This document shows positions 26,529 to 34,597 of a stretch of 64,000 bases of DNA, one piece after another (the first letter of the stretch is position 1; each line of letters begins with the position of its first letter). The notes below the pieces were generated by a model that ran no database searches, was not told the origin of the DNA, and saw only the letters and a program-made list of their open reading frames with translations. The DNA is from UBA5794 sp964196275. GTDB lineage: Bacteria; Actinomycetota; Acidimicrobiia; Spongiisociales; UBA5794. The stretch is from contig CAXMSN010000001.1 of the NCBI GenBank assembly GCA_964196275.1, positions 17,395 through 81,394 of the forward strand. The letters are read 5' to 3'. The translations under genes were made by a program, and so were the position numbers.

Positions 26529-27122
26529 ATGGCGACCAGACAGACGTCGGATGATGTGCGCGATGCGATGTTCGATGCTGCGCGGGACCTGATCGCGCAG
26601 ATCGGTTACAGCGAAATGTCTCACGCCGATATCACCGCCGCCGTCGGCATGGGGCGCACGACCTTCTATGAACATTTCGCCTCCAAGGAGGATCTCCTGG
26701 TGGCGATGGTCAATCGAGATCTCCCCGAGGTGACGGTCGAGATCGTCGAGGCGGTCCCAGCCGATCTGCCACCGGACGAACGCCTCGCTCAGCTTGCCAT
26801 GCGGATGGTTCAGTTCGTTGGCACGGACCACATGGGTCTCATCCTGCACACGGAGGTACCGCGCCTCTCCCCGGAGGCGCAGAAGGCGATCTCGGAGGCC
26901 CATGAGGGCCTTGCATCAGAATTCGCGAACGTCTACCGGGCGGGCGTCGTGTCTGGCGTGTTCAGGCGATATCCACCACGCCTTGCCGGCCGGATGATCG
27001 AGCAGATGATCATGACCGGGGGCCAGGTCGTGATGGACTCCGATGACCCTGTCGGTCAGGTCGATTCGATCGCCCAAGACACAGCCTCGCTCCTCGTGGC
27101 GGCTTTCAGGGCTGGCGCCTGA
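26529..27122 (+). CDS. TetR/AcrR-family transcriptional regulator
   Basis: The 197-residue protein has an N-terminal helix-turn-helix (ITAAVGMGRTTFYEHFASKE, about residues 36-55), the TetR signature, and a helical ligand-binding C-terminal part. A TAGCCT box ends 6 bases before ATG 26529, so it is probably leaderless. Its target is not evident. Candidates are the F420 genes just upstream and the MFS gene, whose promoter holds a palindrome. It sits at the right edge of the block that separates rimM from trmD. Confidence 0.9.
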   Translation: MATRQTSDDVRDAMFDAARDLIAQIGYSEMSHADITAAVGMGRTTFYEHFASKEDLLVAMVNRDLPEVTVEIVEAVPADLPPDERLAQLAMRMVQFVGTDHMGLILHTEVPRLSPEAQKAISEAHEGLASEFANVYRAGVVSGVFRRYPPRLAGRMIEQMIMTGGQVVMDSDDPVGQVDSIAQDTASLLVAAFRAGA

Positions 27123-27143
27123 CACCCGAGATGAAGACCTGAG

Positions 27144-27812
27144 ATGAAGTTCCACGTCGTCACACTGTTCGAGGAGTTCTTCGGGTCGCCTCTTGCCACG
27201 TCTCTGGTCGGCAAAGCGATCGAAGAGGGTCTCATCGAGATCGAGTTCCACGACCCACGCGACCATGGCAAAGGTGTGCACCGTCAGGTCGATGATGCAC
27301 CGTTCGGTGGGGGCGCTGGGATGGTGATGACGGTCGAGCCACTGGCGAAAATGCTGGAGCCTCTTGCAGATACACACAGGGTTCTGCTGACACCGGCTGG
27401 AGCGCCGCTGACGCAGTCTCACCTCGATCGATTCGCCGAGATCGAGGAACTCACTCTTGTCTGCGGCCGGTACGAGGGCATCGATGAGCGAGTGGTCGAG
27501 CACTTCATCGATGAGGAGGTGTCGCTCGGAGACTTCGTCCTCCTTGGGGGAGAGGCCGCGGCAGCCGTGATCATCGAGGGCACCGGAAGGCTGCTACCAG
27601 GCGTCATAGGAAATCCTGCATCATCCGAGTCCGAGTCCTTCCGAGGAGATGGTCTCCTTGAGGAACCCCAGTACACGAGACCCGCTGACTTTCGAGGATG
27701 GAAGGTTCCCGAGGTCCTACTCAGTGGGGATCACGGGAAGATCGCAGAGTGGCGAAGGCAACAGCGGGCGCACCGTACGGCGGAGCGGCGACCGGATCTC
27801 CTCGACGAGTAG
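27144..27812 (+). CDS. trmD: tRNA (guanine37-N1)-methyltransferase TrmD
   Basis: The 222-residue SPOUT enzyme methylates G37 of tRNAs reading CNN, UGG and related codons. The knot region is intact (VCGRYEGIDERV near 109, LGDFVLLGGEAAA near 131, and the SAM-binding loop after it). The length is normal. It is normally next to rimM; here it starts a new unit after the TetR gene and is followed by rplS. GAGATGAAG occurs twice around the start (27128 and 27142), and only the second ATG is in frame. Confidence 0.95.
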   Translation: MKFHVVTLFEEFFGSPLATSLVGKAIEEGLIEIEFHDPRDHGKGVHRQVDDAPFGGGAGMVMTVEPLAKMLEPLADTHRVLLTPAGAPLTQSHLDRFAEIEELTLVCGRYEGIDERVVEHFIDEEVSLGDFVLLGGEAAAAVIIEGTGRLLPGVIGNPASSESESFRGDGLLEEPQYTRPADFRGWKVPEVLLSGDHGKIAEWRRQQRAHRTAERRPDLLDE

Positions 27813-27878
27813 GGCTGATACGGTCGGCGTGCGTATAGAATCCCGTCCCTACCTCACCCTTTCATTTCGGAGGACCCC

Positions 27879-28226
27879 GTGAATACGATCGAGCAGATCG
27901 AGAATGCGCAACTGCGCGATGACATCCCGGACTTCGGTCCTGGTGACACCGTCGTTGTGAACGTGCGAGTCATTGAAGCCGGCCGCGAGCGCGTCCAGGC
28001 TTTCGAAGGTGTCGTGATCGCCAGGAGCGGCGGTTCGGGCGCCCGAGCGACCTTCACGGTGCGCAAGATCAGCTTCGGAGTCGGCGTCGAGCGCATCTTT
28101 CCCCTTCACGCTCCCATCGTTCAATCGATCGAAGTTACGAGGCGGGGCGACGTGCGTAGAGCCAAGCTCTACTACCTGCGTGACCGCATCGGCAAGGCGA
28201 CCCGTATCAAGGAAAAGCGCGACTAG
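27879..28226 (+). CDS. rplS: 50S ribosomal protein L19
   Basis: The 115-residue protein carries the L19 core (GDTVVVNVRVIEAGRERVQ and the RRGDVRRAKLYYLRDRIGKA signature near the C-terminus). GTG 27879 is preceded by a good Shine-Dalgarno sequence (GGAGG), and a TATAGAAT box about 45 bases upstream could be its own promoter. The stop is followed by a GC-rich hairpin. Confidence 0.95.
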   Translation: MNTIEQIENAQLRDDIPDFGPGDTVVVNVRVIEAGRERVQAFEGVVIARSGGSGARATFTVRKISFGVGVERIFPLHAPIVQSIEVTRRGDVRRAKLYYLRDRIGKATRIKEKRD

Positions 28227-28255
28227 TCGTCGATGCGCATCGTCAGACTCGTGAC

Positions 28256-28279
28256 ACCGGCCTGTGCGAACGGGCCGGT
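28256..28279 (+). terminator. Hairpin downstream of rplS
   Basis: ACCGGCC (28256-28262) pairs perfectly with GGCCGGT (28273-28279) around a 10-base loop. Only two T residues follow directly, so it may be a weak terminator or a 3' stabilising structure. It overlaps the first possible TTG start of the next gene, which argues for a start at 28289. Confidence 0.45.
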
Positions 28280-28288
28280 TTGTCGTTG

Positions 28289-28954
28289 ATGGACCTCGCA
28301 ACGCTCCACGAAGAGGTTGAGATGCTTGCCTTTCGTGAACGGGTCTTCGCCGATCTGTCCGAGAGGAATGGCCCGCCGCCCCTATGGATGCGCCAGCCGA
28401 CGTTCGAGACAGTCACGAGGCTCATCCTGGAGCAGCAGGTCTCCCTGGCGTCGGCCAACGCCGCGTATCGTCGCCTCGACGACCGTCTCGGAACCGTCGA
28501 ACCAGCGGGATTCCTGTCTTTGACCGATAGTGAACTCAAATCGGTCGGGTTCTCGCGTCAGAAGACAAGCTACGTGCGAGGCGTCGCAGACCTTATATGT
28601 ACGGGTGGTCTCGACCTCGCAGCGATAGCAGAGCTTGAAGATGACGATGCGGAATCGCAGTTGTTGCGGATTCGCGGAATCGGTAAGTGGACCGCGGCGT
28701 GTTTCCTTCTCTTTGCCAAAGGGTCGCCAGACATCTGGCCATCCGGCGACCGCGCTCTCTACGTGTCTATGGCATCAGTATTCAACCTCGGTGCGGTACC
28801 GGACAAGGAGACCGCCGACGGAATGGCTCAATCGTGGGCCCCGCACCGCTCGACTGCGGCCCGAATGCTGTGGTACGACTACCTCGGCGGGAGGGAATAC
28901 GTTCCTTCAGACACCTCTGGATTTGCCGAAGGCACCGGTATGGTTCCTACGTGA
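28289..28954 (+). CDS. AlkA-type DNA-3-methyladenine glycosylase (HhH-GPD)
   Basis: The 221-residue protein has the helix-hairpin-helix LRIRGIGKWTA (residues 126-136) followed by the catalytic aspartate region PDIWPSGD (Asp154), as in AlkA and its short relatives. It should remove 3-methyladenine and other alkylated bases. There is no N-terminal AlkA domain or Ada fusion. ATG 28289 was preferred to TTG 28280, which lies inside the hairpin after rplS. The stop overlaps the lepB GTG start, so the two are coupled. Confidence 0.85.
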   Translation: MDLATLHEEVEMLAFRERVFADLSERNGPPPLWMRQPTFETVTRLILEQQVSLASANAAYRRLDDRLGTVEPAGFLSLTDSELKSVGFSRQKTSYVRGVADLICTGGLDLAAIAELEDDDAESQLLRIRGIGKWTAACFLLFAKGSPDIWPSGDRALYVSMASVFNLGAVPDKETADGMAQSWAPHRSTAARMLWYDYLGGREYVPSDTSGFAEGTGMVPT

Positions 28955-29739
28955 CTGATGACTCAAAGGATGACGCGGCGATGCCTCCAGAGGCGGCGGA
29001 CTGGTATCTCACCGTCTATCAGACCGATGGAGAGAGTGCCACGGATGACGACGCCGACATCGTCGGATCTGGTGATGAATCCGAGCCTACTGATGAGGCA
29101 GATGCGCAGACCGAGGCCGAAGAGAAGAAGCGTTCCATGCCTTTCTGGATGGAACTTCCGATCCTCATCGGTGTCGCTCTCATCGTCGCCGTCATCATCA
29201 AGACGTTTCTCTTCCAGGCATTCTTCATCCCCTCAGGCTCGATGAAGGAGACGCTGCAGATCGACGACCGTGTCCTCGTGAGCAAGGTCTCGTATACCTT
29301 CGGCGAGCTGGCGTATGGCGACGTGATCGTGTTCGACGATCCACGCGGTGGATTCGAGTCAGCCACCGACGGCGTGGGAGAGCGCGCCATCAGGAACCTT
29401 CTGGAGTCGATTGGCCTGGCGACACCTGAGTCAGAGTTCATCAAGCGTGTGGTCGCCCTACCGGGCGACACGGTTGAGTTGGTGATGAACCAACTCCTCA
29501 TCAACGGCGTGCCGGTCGACGAGCCGTACCTGGCCGCCGATGCTGTTCCTCCGTCCACGTGCGCCTCGGGAGGCCATGACTACGGACCTCAGCTCATTCC
29601 AGAGGGTCACGTGATGGTCATGGGGGACAACAGATGTCACTCAAGCGACGGCCGGAGGTTCGGCCCGGTACCCGAAAATGCGATTGTCGGCAAGGCATTC
29701 ATCATCATTTGGCCGCCGGGTCGCTGGTCCGGCTTGTAA
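28951..29739 (+). CDS. lepB: Signal peptidase I
   Basis: The 262-residue protein removes signal peptides outside the membrane. An acidic cytoplasmic N-terminus (about 60 residues) leads to one transmembrane segment (about 69-90) and the catalytic domain. The nucleophile is Ser97 in FFIPSGSM, the general base Lys165 in FIKRVVALPGD, and the C-terminal box GDNRCHSSDGRRFGPV is present. GTG 28951 overlaps the preceding stop (GTGA); ATG 28981 is an alternative. In mycobacteria rnhB would follow, but here DUF2469 does. Confidence 0.94.
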   Translation: MTDDSKDDAAMPPEAADWYLTVYQTDGESATDDDADIVGSGDESEPTDEADAQTEAEEKKRSMPFWMELPILIGVALIVAVIIKTFLFQAFFIPSGSMKETLQIDDRVLVSKVSYTFGELAYGDVIVFDDPRGGFESATDGVGERAIRNLLESIGLATPESEFIKRVVALPGDTVELVMNQLLINGVPVDEPYLAADAVPPSTCASGGHDYGPQLIPEGHVMVMGDNRCHSSDGRRFGPVPENAIVGKAFIIIWPPGRWSGL

Positions 29740-29768
29740 GTCAATACTTGTGTCTAGATTGTTGAACC

Positions 29769-30065
29769 ATGAGTGACGAAGATCTTGAGCGGTACGAATC
29801 CGACGTCGAACTGAAGATCTACCGCGAGTACCGCGACGTGCTCTCGATGTTCAAGTACGTCGTCGAGACCGAGCGCCGGTTCTATCTCGCCAACAATGTT
29901 GATGTCCAGACGAAGCAGTCAGGTGAGGCGACCTACTTCGAGATCAATCTCGAAGACGCCTGGGTGTGGGACATGTACCGGCCTGCGCGTTTCGTTCGGT
30001 CGGTGAGGGTCATGACCTTCCGCGACGTCAATATCGAAGAGATCGACAAGAGCCCAACCTCCTAG
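29769..30065 (+). CDS. DUF2469 protein
   Basis: The 98-residue protein matches the actinobacterial DUF2469 family (Rv2901c). It starts MSDEDLERYESDVELKIYRE and has the conserved WDMYRPARFV segment. The function is unknown; the gene is almost always found between the lepB/rnhB region and yraN. TAGATT ends 8 bases before ATG 29769 and there is no Shine-Dalgarno sequence, so a leaderless transcript is likely. Confidence 0.92.
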   Translation: MSDEDLERYESDVELKIYREYRDVLSMFKYVVETERRFYLANNVDVQTKQSGEATYFEINLEDAWVWDMYRPARFVRSVRVMTFRDVNIEEIDKSPTS

Positions 30066-30097
30066 TCGTCGCAGCGCCTCTCAGATACTGTCGAACT

Positions 30098-30436
30098 GTG
30101 TCTCGACGTCCAACTCGCTCAGAAGTCGGAAGACTTGGCGAACAGATCGCCGCAACGTTCCTTGTGGGCCGCGGGTACCGCATCGAGGCGACGAACGTTG
30201 CAAGCAGTGGCGGAGAGATCGACATCATCGCATTTGGTGAGGATGGGCGTATCGCCCTTGAGGTCAAGACAACGACCGACGGTGTTGACCCGACGGAAGC
30301 CATAGATCACAGGAAACTCGAAGCGCTTGAGAGGGCGATAGCGGGCCTCCCGGTGGCGGTTCAGAGACTCGATGTGATCGCGGTCAGGATCTCCGCGAGG
30401 GGAGCGGGGGTACGTTGGCTACGAGACGTCAGCTGA
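30098..30436 (+). CDS. YraN-family (UPF0102) nuclease-fold protein
   Basis: The 112-residue protein has the PD-(D/E)XK-like core of the YraN family: GEQIAATFLVGRGYRI, then GGEIDIIAFGEDGRIALEVK. The function is unresolved; it is linked to comM and dprA in many genomes. GTG 30098 was chosen because the protein then starts as the family does, and TACTGT ends 6 bases upstream. Its 3' end overlaps the convergent small gene by 18 bases. Confidence 0.88.
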   Translation: MSRRPTRSEVGRLGEQIAATFLVGRGYRIEATNVASSGGEIDIIAFGEDGRIALEVKTTTDGVDPTEAIDHRKLEALERAIAGLPVAVQRLDVIAVRISARGAGVRWLRDVS

Positions 30437-30673
30437 TCGGTGGTAGCCGAGACGCCTGCGCTCCTTGAACCAGCACCCACGGTGCCAATGTCGACGTAGG
30501 TCCGGTGCGTCCTGAGGAACCACAACGATGTGACCAACTCCGGGGTCGATGATCGATTCACATCCTGGACAGATGTACGACTTGCGCGCTTGATACGGCT
30601 GGATCGGATGAACCATCTCATCCTCGTTCCCCGACAGTGGGGGCATCGCGTACGCATTCGAATCGTTGCTCAT
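30419..30673 (-). CDS. Small conserved actinobacterial protein with CxxC and HWHRGCW
   Basis: The 84-residue protein has a Cys pair (YICPGC) and a later HWHRGCW motif, which together look like a zinc site. Similar short proteins are widespread in actinobacteria and are often labelled ATP/GTP-binding without support; the function is unknown. ATG 30673 is backed by a TACCAT box 6 bases upstream on the minus strand. It converges with yraN and overlaps it by 18 bases. Confidence 0.75.
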   Translation of the reverse strand: MSNDSNAYAMPPLSGNEDEMVHPIQPYQARKSYICPGCESIIDPGVGHIVVVPQDAPDLRRHWHRGCWFKERRRLGYHRSADVS

Positions 30674-30747
30674 GCCGCGATGGTACGGCTCCAGACGCGA
30701 AATTTCGGTGTTCAGGATGCCGTGGCAGACACCGGTAGTGTGGAGCC

Positions 30748-31527
30748 GTGATCGAATTCGTTTCCACCGAAGATCGTGGTGCGGTCCGATGGTTGACGAT
30801 GTCGAACCCGGGCCGCATGAACGCGGTGCCACAGGATGGCTGGACGCAGCTTGCGGACGCCTTTTCGGCGTTCCAATCGTCGGACGCAAGAGCACTCGTG
30901 ATCACCGGAGCCGATGGAGACTTCTGCTCGGGCGCCGACATGAACAAGGAAGCCGTATCGGTTCCGAGTGCTGCCGACAATGCCGCCCGCATGCGGGTCA
31001 CCAACTCTGCGGCGATCGGACTTCATCGGCTGACGAAACCGACGATCGCCGCTGTCGACGGTGTCGCGGTCGGGGCGGGCATGAACCTTGCCATCGGTTG
31101 TGACATCGTCATCGCTTCAGAATCCGCTCGCTTTGCGGAGATCTTCGTGAAGCGGGGCCTCACCATCGATTTCGGCGGAACCTGGCTGTTACCAAGACTC
31201 GTCGGACTGGCTCGTGCCAGAGAGCTGGCCTTGACCGGGAGAGTGATCGACGCTGACGAGGCGCTGACGATAGGTCTTGTGACATCAGTCGTCCCGGCGA
31301 ATGAGCTCAGTCGAACCGCCTCTGATGTGGCGGATCAGTTGGCTGCAGGTCCACCGTTGGCACAATCGATGGTCAAGCGAGGTCTTGACCGGTCATCGAC
31401 GTTCACGTTCGAACAGGCGCTTTCGTTCGAGGAGCAGGCACAGGCGATACTGCTCGCTTCAGAAGATCTTGCCGAGGGCGCCGAGGCCTTCGTCGAGAAG
31501 CGGCCGCCCCAGTTCAGAGGTCGATAG
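30748..31527 (+). CDS. Enoyl-CoA hydratase/isomerase family protein
   Basis: The 259-residue crotonase-fold protein has the oxyanion-hole segments ALVITGADGDFCSGAD (about 49-64) and KPTIAAVDGVAVGAGMNLAI (about 97-116). The acidic residues of true hydratases are only partly recognisable, so the exact reaction (hydratase, isomerase or thioesterase) is open. It probably serves acyl-CoA catabolism together with EtfAB. TAGTGT ends 6 bases before GTG 30748. Confidence 0.88.
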   Translation: MIEFVSTEDRGAVRWLTMSNPGRMNAVPQDGWTQLADAFSAFQSSDARALVITGADGDFCSGADMNKEAVSVPSAADNAARMRVTNSAAIGLHRLTKPTIAAVDGVAVGAGMNLAIGCDIVIASESARFAEIFVKRGLTIDFGGTWLLPRLVGLARARELALTGRVIDADEALTIGLVTSVVPANELSRTASDVADQLAAGPPLAQSMVKRGLDRSSTFTFEQALSFEEQAQAILLASEDLAEGAEAFVEKRPPQFRGR

Positions 31528-31783
31528 CGGTGGCCGGTTCTTCACCGTCGCCACTCTCCGCCTGATCAGCCCGTGATTTCTCGCCGGTCTTCTCCTCGGT
31601 GACATGTTCGATCGAAGGCTGATAGATCTCCTCGACGAGACCAAGGGACGATGGACGAGGCCGGTCCTTGGTCCGGTAGTACACCCATCCACGACGCTCC
31701 ATCCATGAGAGTACGAGGTGCACGGTCAAGGCAGCGCATGTCAGCGCGATCAGTACGGCGATGATGGCGAGGATTTGATTCAC
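31514..31783 (-). CDS. Small single-pass membrane protein
   Basis: The 89-residue product has one N-terminal transmembrane segment (about residues 3-27), then a basic stretch (MERRGWVYYRTKDRPRPSS) and an acidic tail. The positively charged region after the membrane segment suggests a cytoplasmic C-terminus. I recognise no named family. It starts at GTG 31783 and its 3' end overlaps the enoyl-CoA hydratase gene by 14 bases on the opposite strand. The spacer to comM (31784-31930) carries promoter-like elements but no other gene. Confidence 0.65.
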   Translation of the reverse strand: MNQILAIIAVLIALTCAALTVHLVLSWMERRGWVYYRTKDRPRPSSLGLVEEIYQPSIEHVTEEKTGEKSRADQAESGDGEEPATAIDL

Positions 31784-31930
31784 AGGTTCAGATTCTCACA
31801 GAAATATTGACTTGTGCCGATCACAGCGCTTGCGATGGCTGAACCGCGCAACGTCCAGAGTGCTGCTCATCACGCGGCGTAGTCCGCAGCCCGATCGTGA
31901 CCTGTCATAGTGGTGGTATACGTTCGGGGT

Positions 31931-33397
31931 ATGTCCAGATTCGCAACATCCTGTGCCCTTGTTGGCGTTTCGCCTCGGCTTGTTCGGGTCGAAACCACTC
32001 TGGGCGGTGGACGTGGCCAGTTCATCATCGTCGGGCTTCCGGACGCCTCGGTGCGCGAGTCTCGCGAGCGTGTGCGCTCGGCGATCAAGGCATCCGGATA
32101 TAGATTCCCTCCGGGCAGAGTGGTGGTGAACCTCTCGCCTGCCGATCTACCGAAGGTTGGGTCCTCGTTCGATCTTGCCATCGCACTCAGCATCGTTGAG
32201 GCATCCGAGAAGATCGGTCTTGCATTCGAAGACTTCATCGCGATGGGTGAACTGTCGCTCCACGGCCAGGTGAAGGTGTCCCGAGGCGCGGTTGCAGCGG
32301 CGGCATCCGCTGCGGAAGGAGCGGCGATGGCGCTCGTCTCGTCCGATACGGTGATGCTGCCCGTGTTCGCCGATCATGCGCGCGGCGTAAAGACGTTGAG
32401 ACACGCAGTTGATGTGATCCTCGGGATCGGTTCGTCGGACGATCTGCGACCAGTCACACCGAGTCCAGCGATACACCCTGACCTCTCCGTTGTCCGTGGC
32501 CAGTCGGTCGCCCGGCGAGCTCTGGAGATCGCTGCGGCCGGGGGGCATCACCTCCTCATGGTCGGGCCGCCAGGGGCAGGGAAGTCACTTCTCGCATCCT
32601 GTCTGCCAGGGATCCTTCCCAGCCTGACCGAAGACGCCCAGCGTGAAGTCGGGTTGGTGTCTGCCGCGGGTGGTTCTGATCGCGATGTTGACGTGGCCAT
32701 GCCGTTTCGCGCGCCCCACCACTCGATCACTATGGCAGCGCTCGTCGGAGGAGGATCGGGGATTCCGACACCAGGGGAGATCAGCAGAGCACACAGGGGC
32801 GTTCTCTTCCTCGACGAACTCGGAGAGTTTCCTCCAGCGGTCCTCGAGTCGTTGAGGCAGCCGATGGAGACCGGTTCCGTTCTGGTGTCACGCCAAGCAG
32901 GCTCGGTGAGGTTCCCTTCTGACGTCCAGGTTATCGCAGCTTCGAACCCGTGTCCGTGCGGATATCTCGGCGACAGGCTGAAGGGATGCGAGTGCTCCGA
33001 GCCACGGCGTGATCGGTATCGGGCAAGGCTTTCCGGGCCGCTCCTCGACAGGTTCGATCTCAGGCTCACCGTGCACCGGTTGAGGCCTCTTGACATCATC
33101 GGCCCGATTGGGGAGTCGTCCGAGACGGTTCGTGGCAGGGTGGAGACGGCACGGGATCTTCAATCTGCGCGAGCTGTTCTGAATCGGTCGCTTTCCGCCG
33201 AACAGCTCGTTCCGCTCGAGGAGCCATCCGCCTTGGGTTCCCTGATGATGTCCGAGCCGGCGGCTGAAGGGCTCACAGCCCGCGGGTGGCATCGCATCCG
33301 CAGGGTCGCTCGAACGATCGCCGATCTTGATGGGAGAGACCTGACGACCGACATCCATTTCAAGGAAGCGTTCTCGTTTCGCGGGGAGACGTCGTGA
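31931..33397 (+). CDS. comM: ComM/YifB-family Mg-chelatase-like AAA ATPase
   Basis: The 488-residue protein has the ChlI-like AAA core (Walker A GPPGAGKS, about residue 209) and an N-terminal Lon-like domain (SCALVGVSPRLVRVE, IVGLPDASVRESRERV). ComM is a hexameric helicase that promotes branch migration during natural transformation. ATG 31931 has TATACG ending 8 bases upstream; two GTG codons a little earlier are possible. The stop overlaps the dprA start, and comM-dprA is the usual pairing. Confidence 0.93.
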   Translation: MSRFATSCALVGVSPRLVRVETTLGGGRGQFIIVGLPDASVRESRERVRSAIKASGYRFPPGRVVVNLSPADLPKVGSSFDLAIALSIVEASEKIGLAFEDFIAMGELSLHGQVKVSRGAVAAAASAAEGAAMALVSSDTVMLPVFADHARGVKTLRHAVDVILGIGSSDDLRPVTPSPAIHPDLSVVRGQSVARRALEIAAAGGHHLLMVGPPGAGKSLLASCLPGILPSLTEDAQREVGLVSAAGGSDRDVDVAMPFRAPHHSITMAALVGGGSGIPTPGEISRAHRGVLFLDELGEFPPAVLESLRQPMETGSVLVSRQAGSVRFPSDVQVIAASNPCPCGYLGDRLKGCECSEPRRDRYRARLSGPLLDRFDLRLTVHRLRPLDIIGPIGESSETVRGRVETARDLQSARAVLNRSLSAEQLVPLEEPSALGSLMMSEPAAEGLTARGWHRIRRVARTIADLDGRDLTTDIHFKEAFSFRGETS

Positions 33398-34251
33398 GCG
33401 ACGGCGCACTCAGGCTCGCCTTCGGAGGACTCTCACCGAAGGCCGTAGACAAACACGTCGACCGACACGGCTCCATCGACGCAGCGGTTGCAGCCATCAC
33501 TCGGGGGCGAACGAAACTGAGCACGACGGTGTGCGATGAGGTACGCGTAAGCGGCCAGATTCGGACCGAAGAACTTGCCGAGATCGGCGCAACATTCATC
33601 GAACCCTCTGACGCCGGATTTCCTGAGCGGCTCGGCGCATACTCCGACGCCCCGCGCTGGCTGTTCGCAATGGGAACGCCTCCGGATGGTCCGTCGATCG
33701 GCATTGTCGGTTCGCGAGCGTGCACGTCGTACGGTGCAGAACTTGCCGAGAAGTACGGTCGAGCGGCAGCGCAGTCCGGCTGGATAGTGGTGAGCGGTCT
33801 CGCGAGAGGCGTTGACGCTGCAGCTCATAAGGGAGCGCTCGACGTAGGAGGGTTCTGCACAGCGGTCTTCGGGTCGGGTATCGACGTCGTCTATCCGAGA
33901 TCGAACAGCGGACTCCACCGGCGACTGCTCGAGGGGTCAGGTTGTGTGTTGTCCGAGTTCCCTCCAGGGACGAGGCCCGATGCGTGGCGGTTCCCGACGC
34001 GGAACCGAGTGATCGCAGGGTTGTCCGACGTGGTCCTCGTCGTTGAGGCCTCAAAACGAGGTGGCGCACTGATCACAGCGCGCATCGCCCTCGACTATGG
34101 CGTGCCTGTGTATGCCGTGCCTGGCGACATCGACAGACCCACGTCCGCGGGGACCAACCGGCTCATCAGGGATGGCGCTTTCCCCATCTTCGGCCCGGAC
34201 GATCTCAGCACCGTGCTGTCCTTGGTGACGCCGCTGATCCGGCCGAGGTGA
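33394..34251 (+). CDS. dprA: DNA-processing protein DprA
   Basis: The 285-residue protein loads RecA on single-stranded DNA during transformation. The Rossmann-like core is complete: IGIVGSRACTSYG, SGLARGVDAAAHKGAL, FGSGIDVVYPRSN and the TRNRVIAGLSD segment. The N-terminal SAM-like part is short and the C-terminal winged helix found in many DprA proteins appears absent. The GTG start overlaps the comM stop by four bases. Confidence 0.95.
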   Translation: MSDGALRLAFGGLSPKAVDKHVDRHGSIDAAVAAITRGRTKLSTTVCDEVRVSGQIRTEELAEIGATFIEPSDAGFPERLGAYSDAPRWLFAMGTPPDGPSIGIVGSRACTSYGAELAEKYGRAAAQSGWIVVSGLARGVDAAAHKGALDVGGFCTAVFGSGIDVVYPRSNSGLHRRLLEGSGCVLSEFPPGTRPDAWRFPTRNRVIAGLSDVVLVVEASKRGGALITARIALDYGVPVYAVPGDIDRPTSAGTNRLIRDGAFPIFGPDDLSTVLSLVTPLIRPR

Positions 34252-34319
34252 GTGGAACGAAACTGACGGTCCCGAACGTCAGAGATGTATCAAGAGCAAT
34301 CACGCGTGAGGAACACCTG

Positions 34320-34553
34320 ATGATCACCATGTATGGCGCCGACTGGTGCGGCGACTGCCGAAGGGCGAAACGCTATCTGGACCGCAACGCGGTTCCCTAC
34401 GAATACATCGATGTCGCTGCGGATCCAACCGAGATCGAAACCGTCATCCGATACAACGGTGGCAGGCGAACCATTCCGGTCGTGGTGTTCCCAGACGGCA
34501 CGCATCTCACCGAACCGACCGATGCCGATCTCTCAGCGAAGCTTGCAAGCTGA
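34320..34553 (+). CDS. Glutaredoxin/mycoredoxin-like protein
   Basis: The 77-residue protein is a minimal thioredoxin fold starting MITMYGADWCGDCRRAKRYL, with a CxxC redox site (CGDC) and the cis-Pro segment RTIPVVVF. Mycoredoxins of actinobacteria reduce mycothiol mixed disulfides with this kind of short protein; the GD between the cysteines is less common than GY or PY. ATG 34320 is favoured by GAGGA about 8 bases upstream. A GTG at 34248 overlapping dprA would add 24 residues unlike the family. Confidence 0.85.
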   Translation: MITMYGADWCGDCRRAKRYLDRNAVPYEYIDVAADPTEIETVIRYNGGRRTIPVVVFPDGTHLTEPTDADLSAKLAS

Positions 34554-34597
34554 CAACAAACATTGACTATGCGTGGTCGTGCCGCCACCATGTGGGC

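Noticed and set aside
27128..27150. Duplicated GAGATGAAG as a regulatory repeat before trmD
   Set aside because: It is a single short chance-level repeat; the two ATGs are in different frames and only the second fits TrmD.
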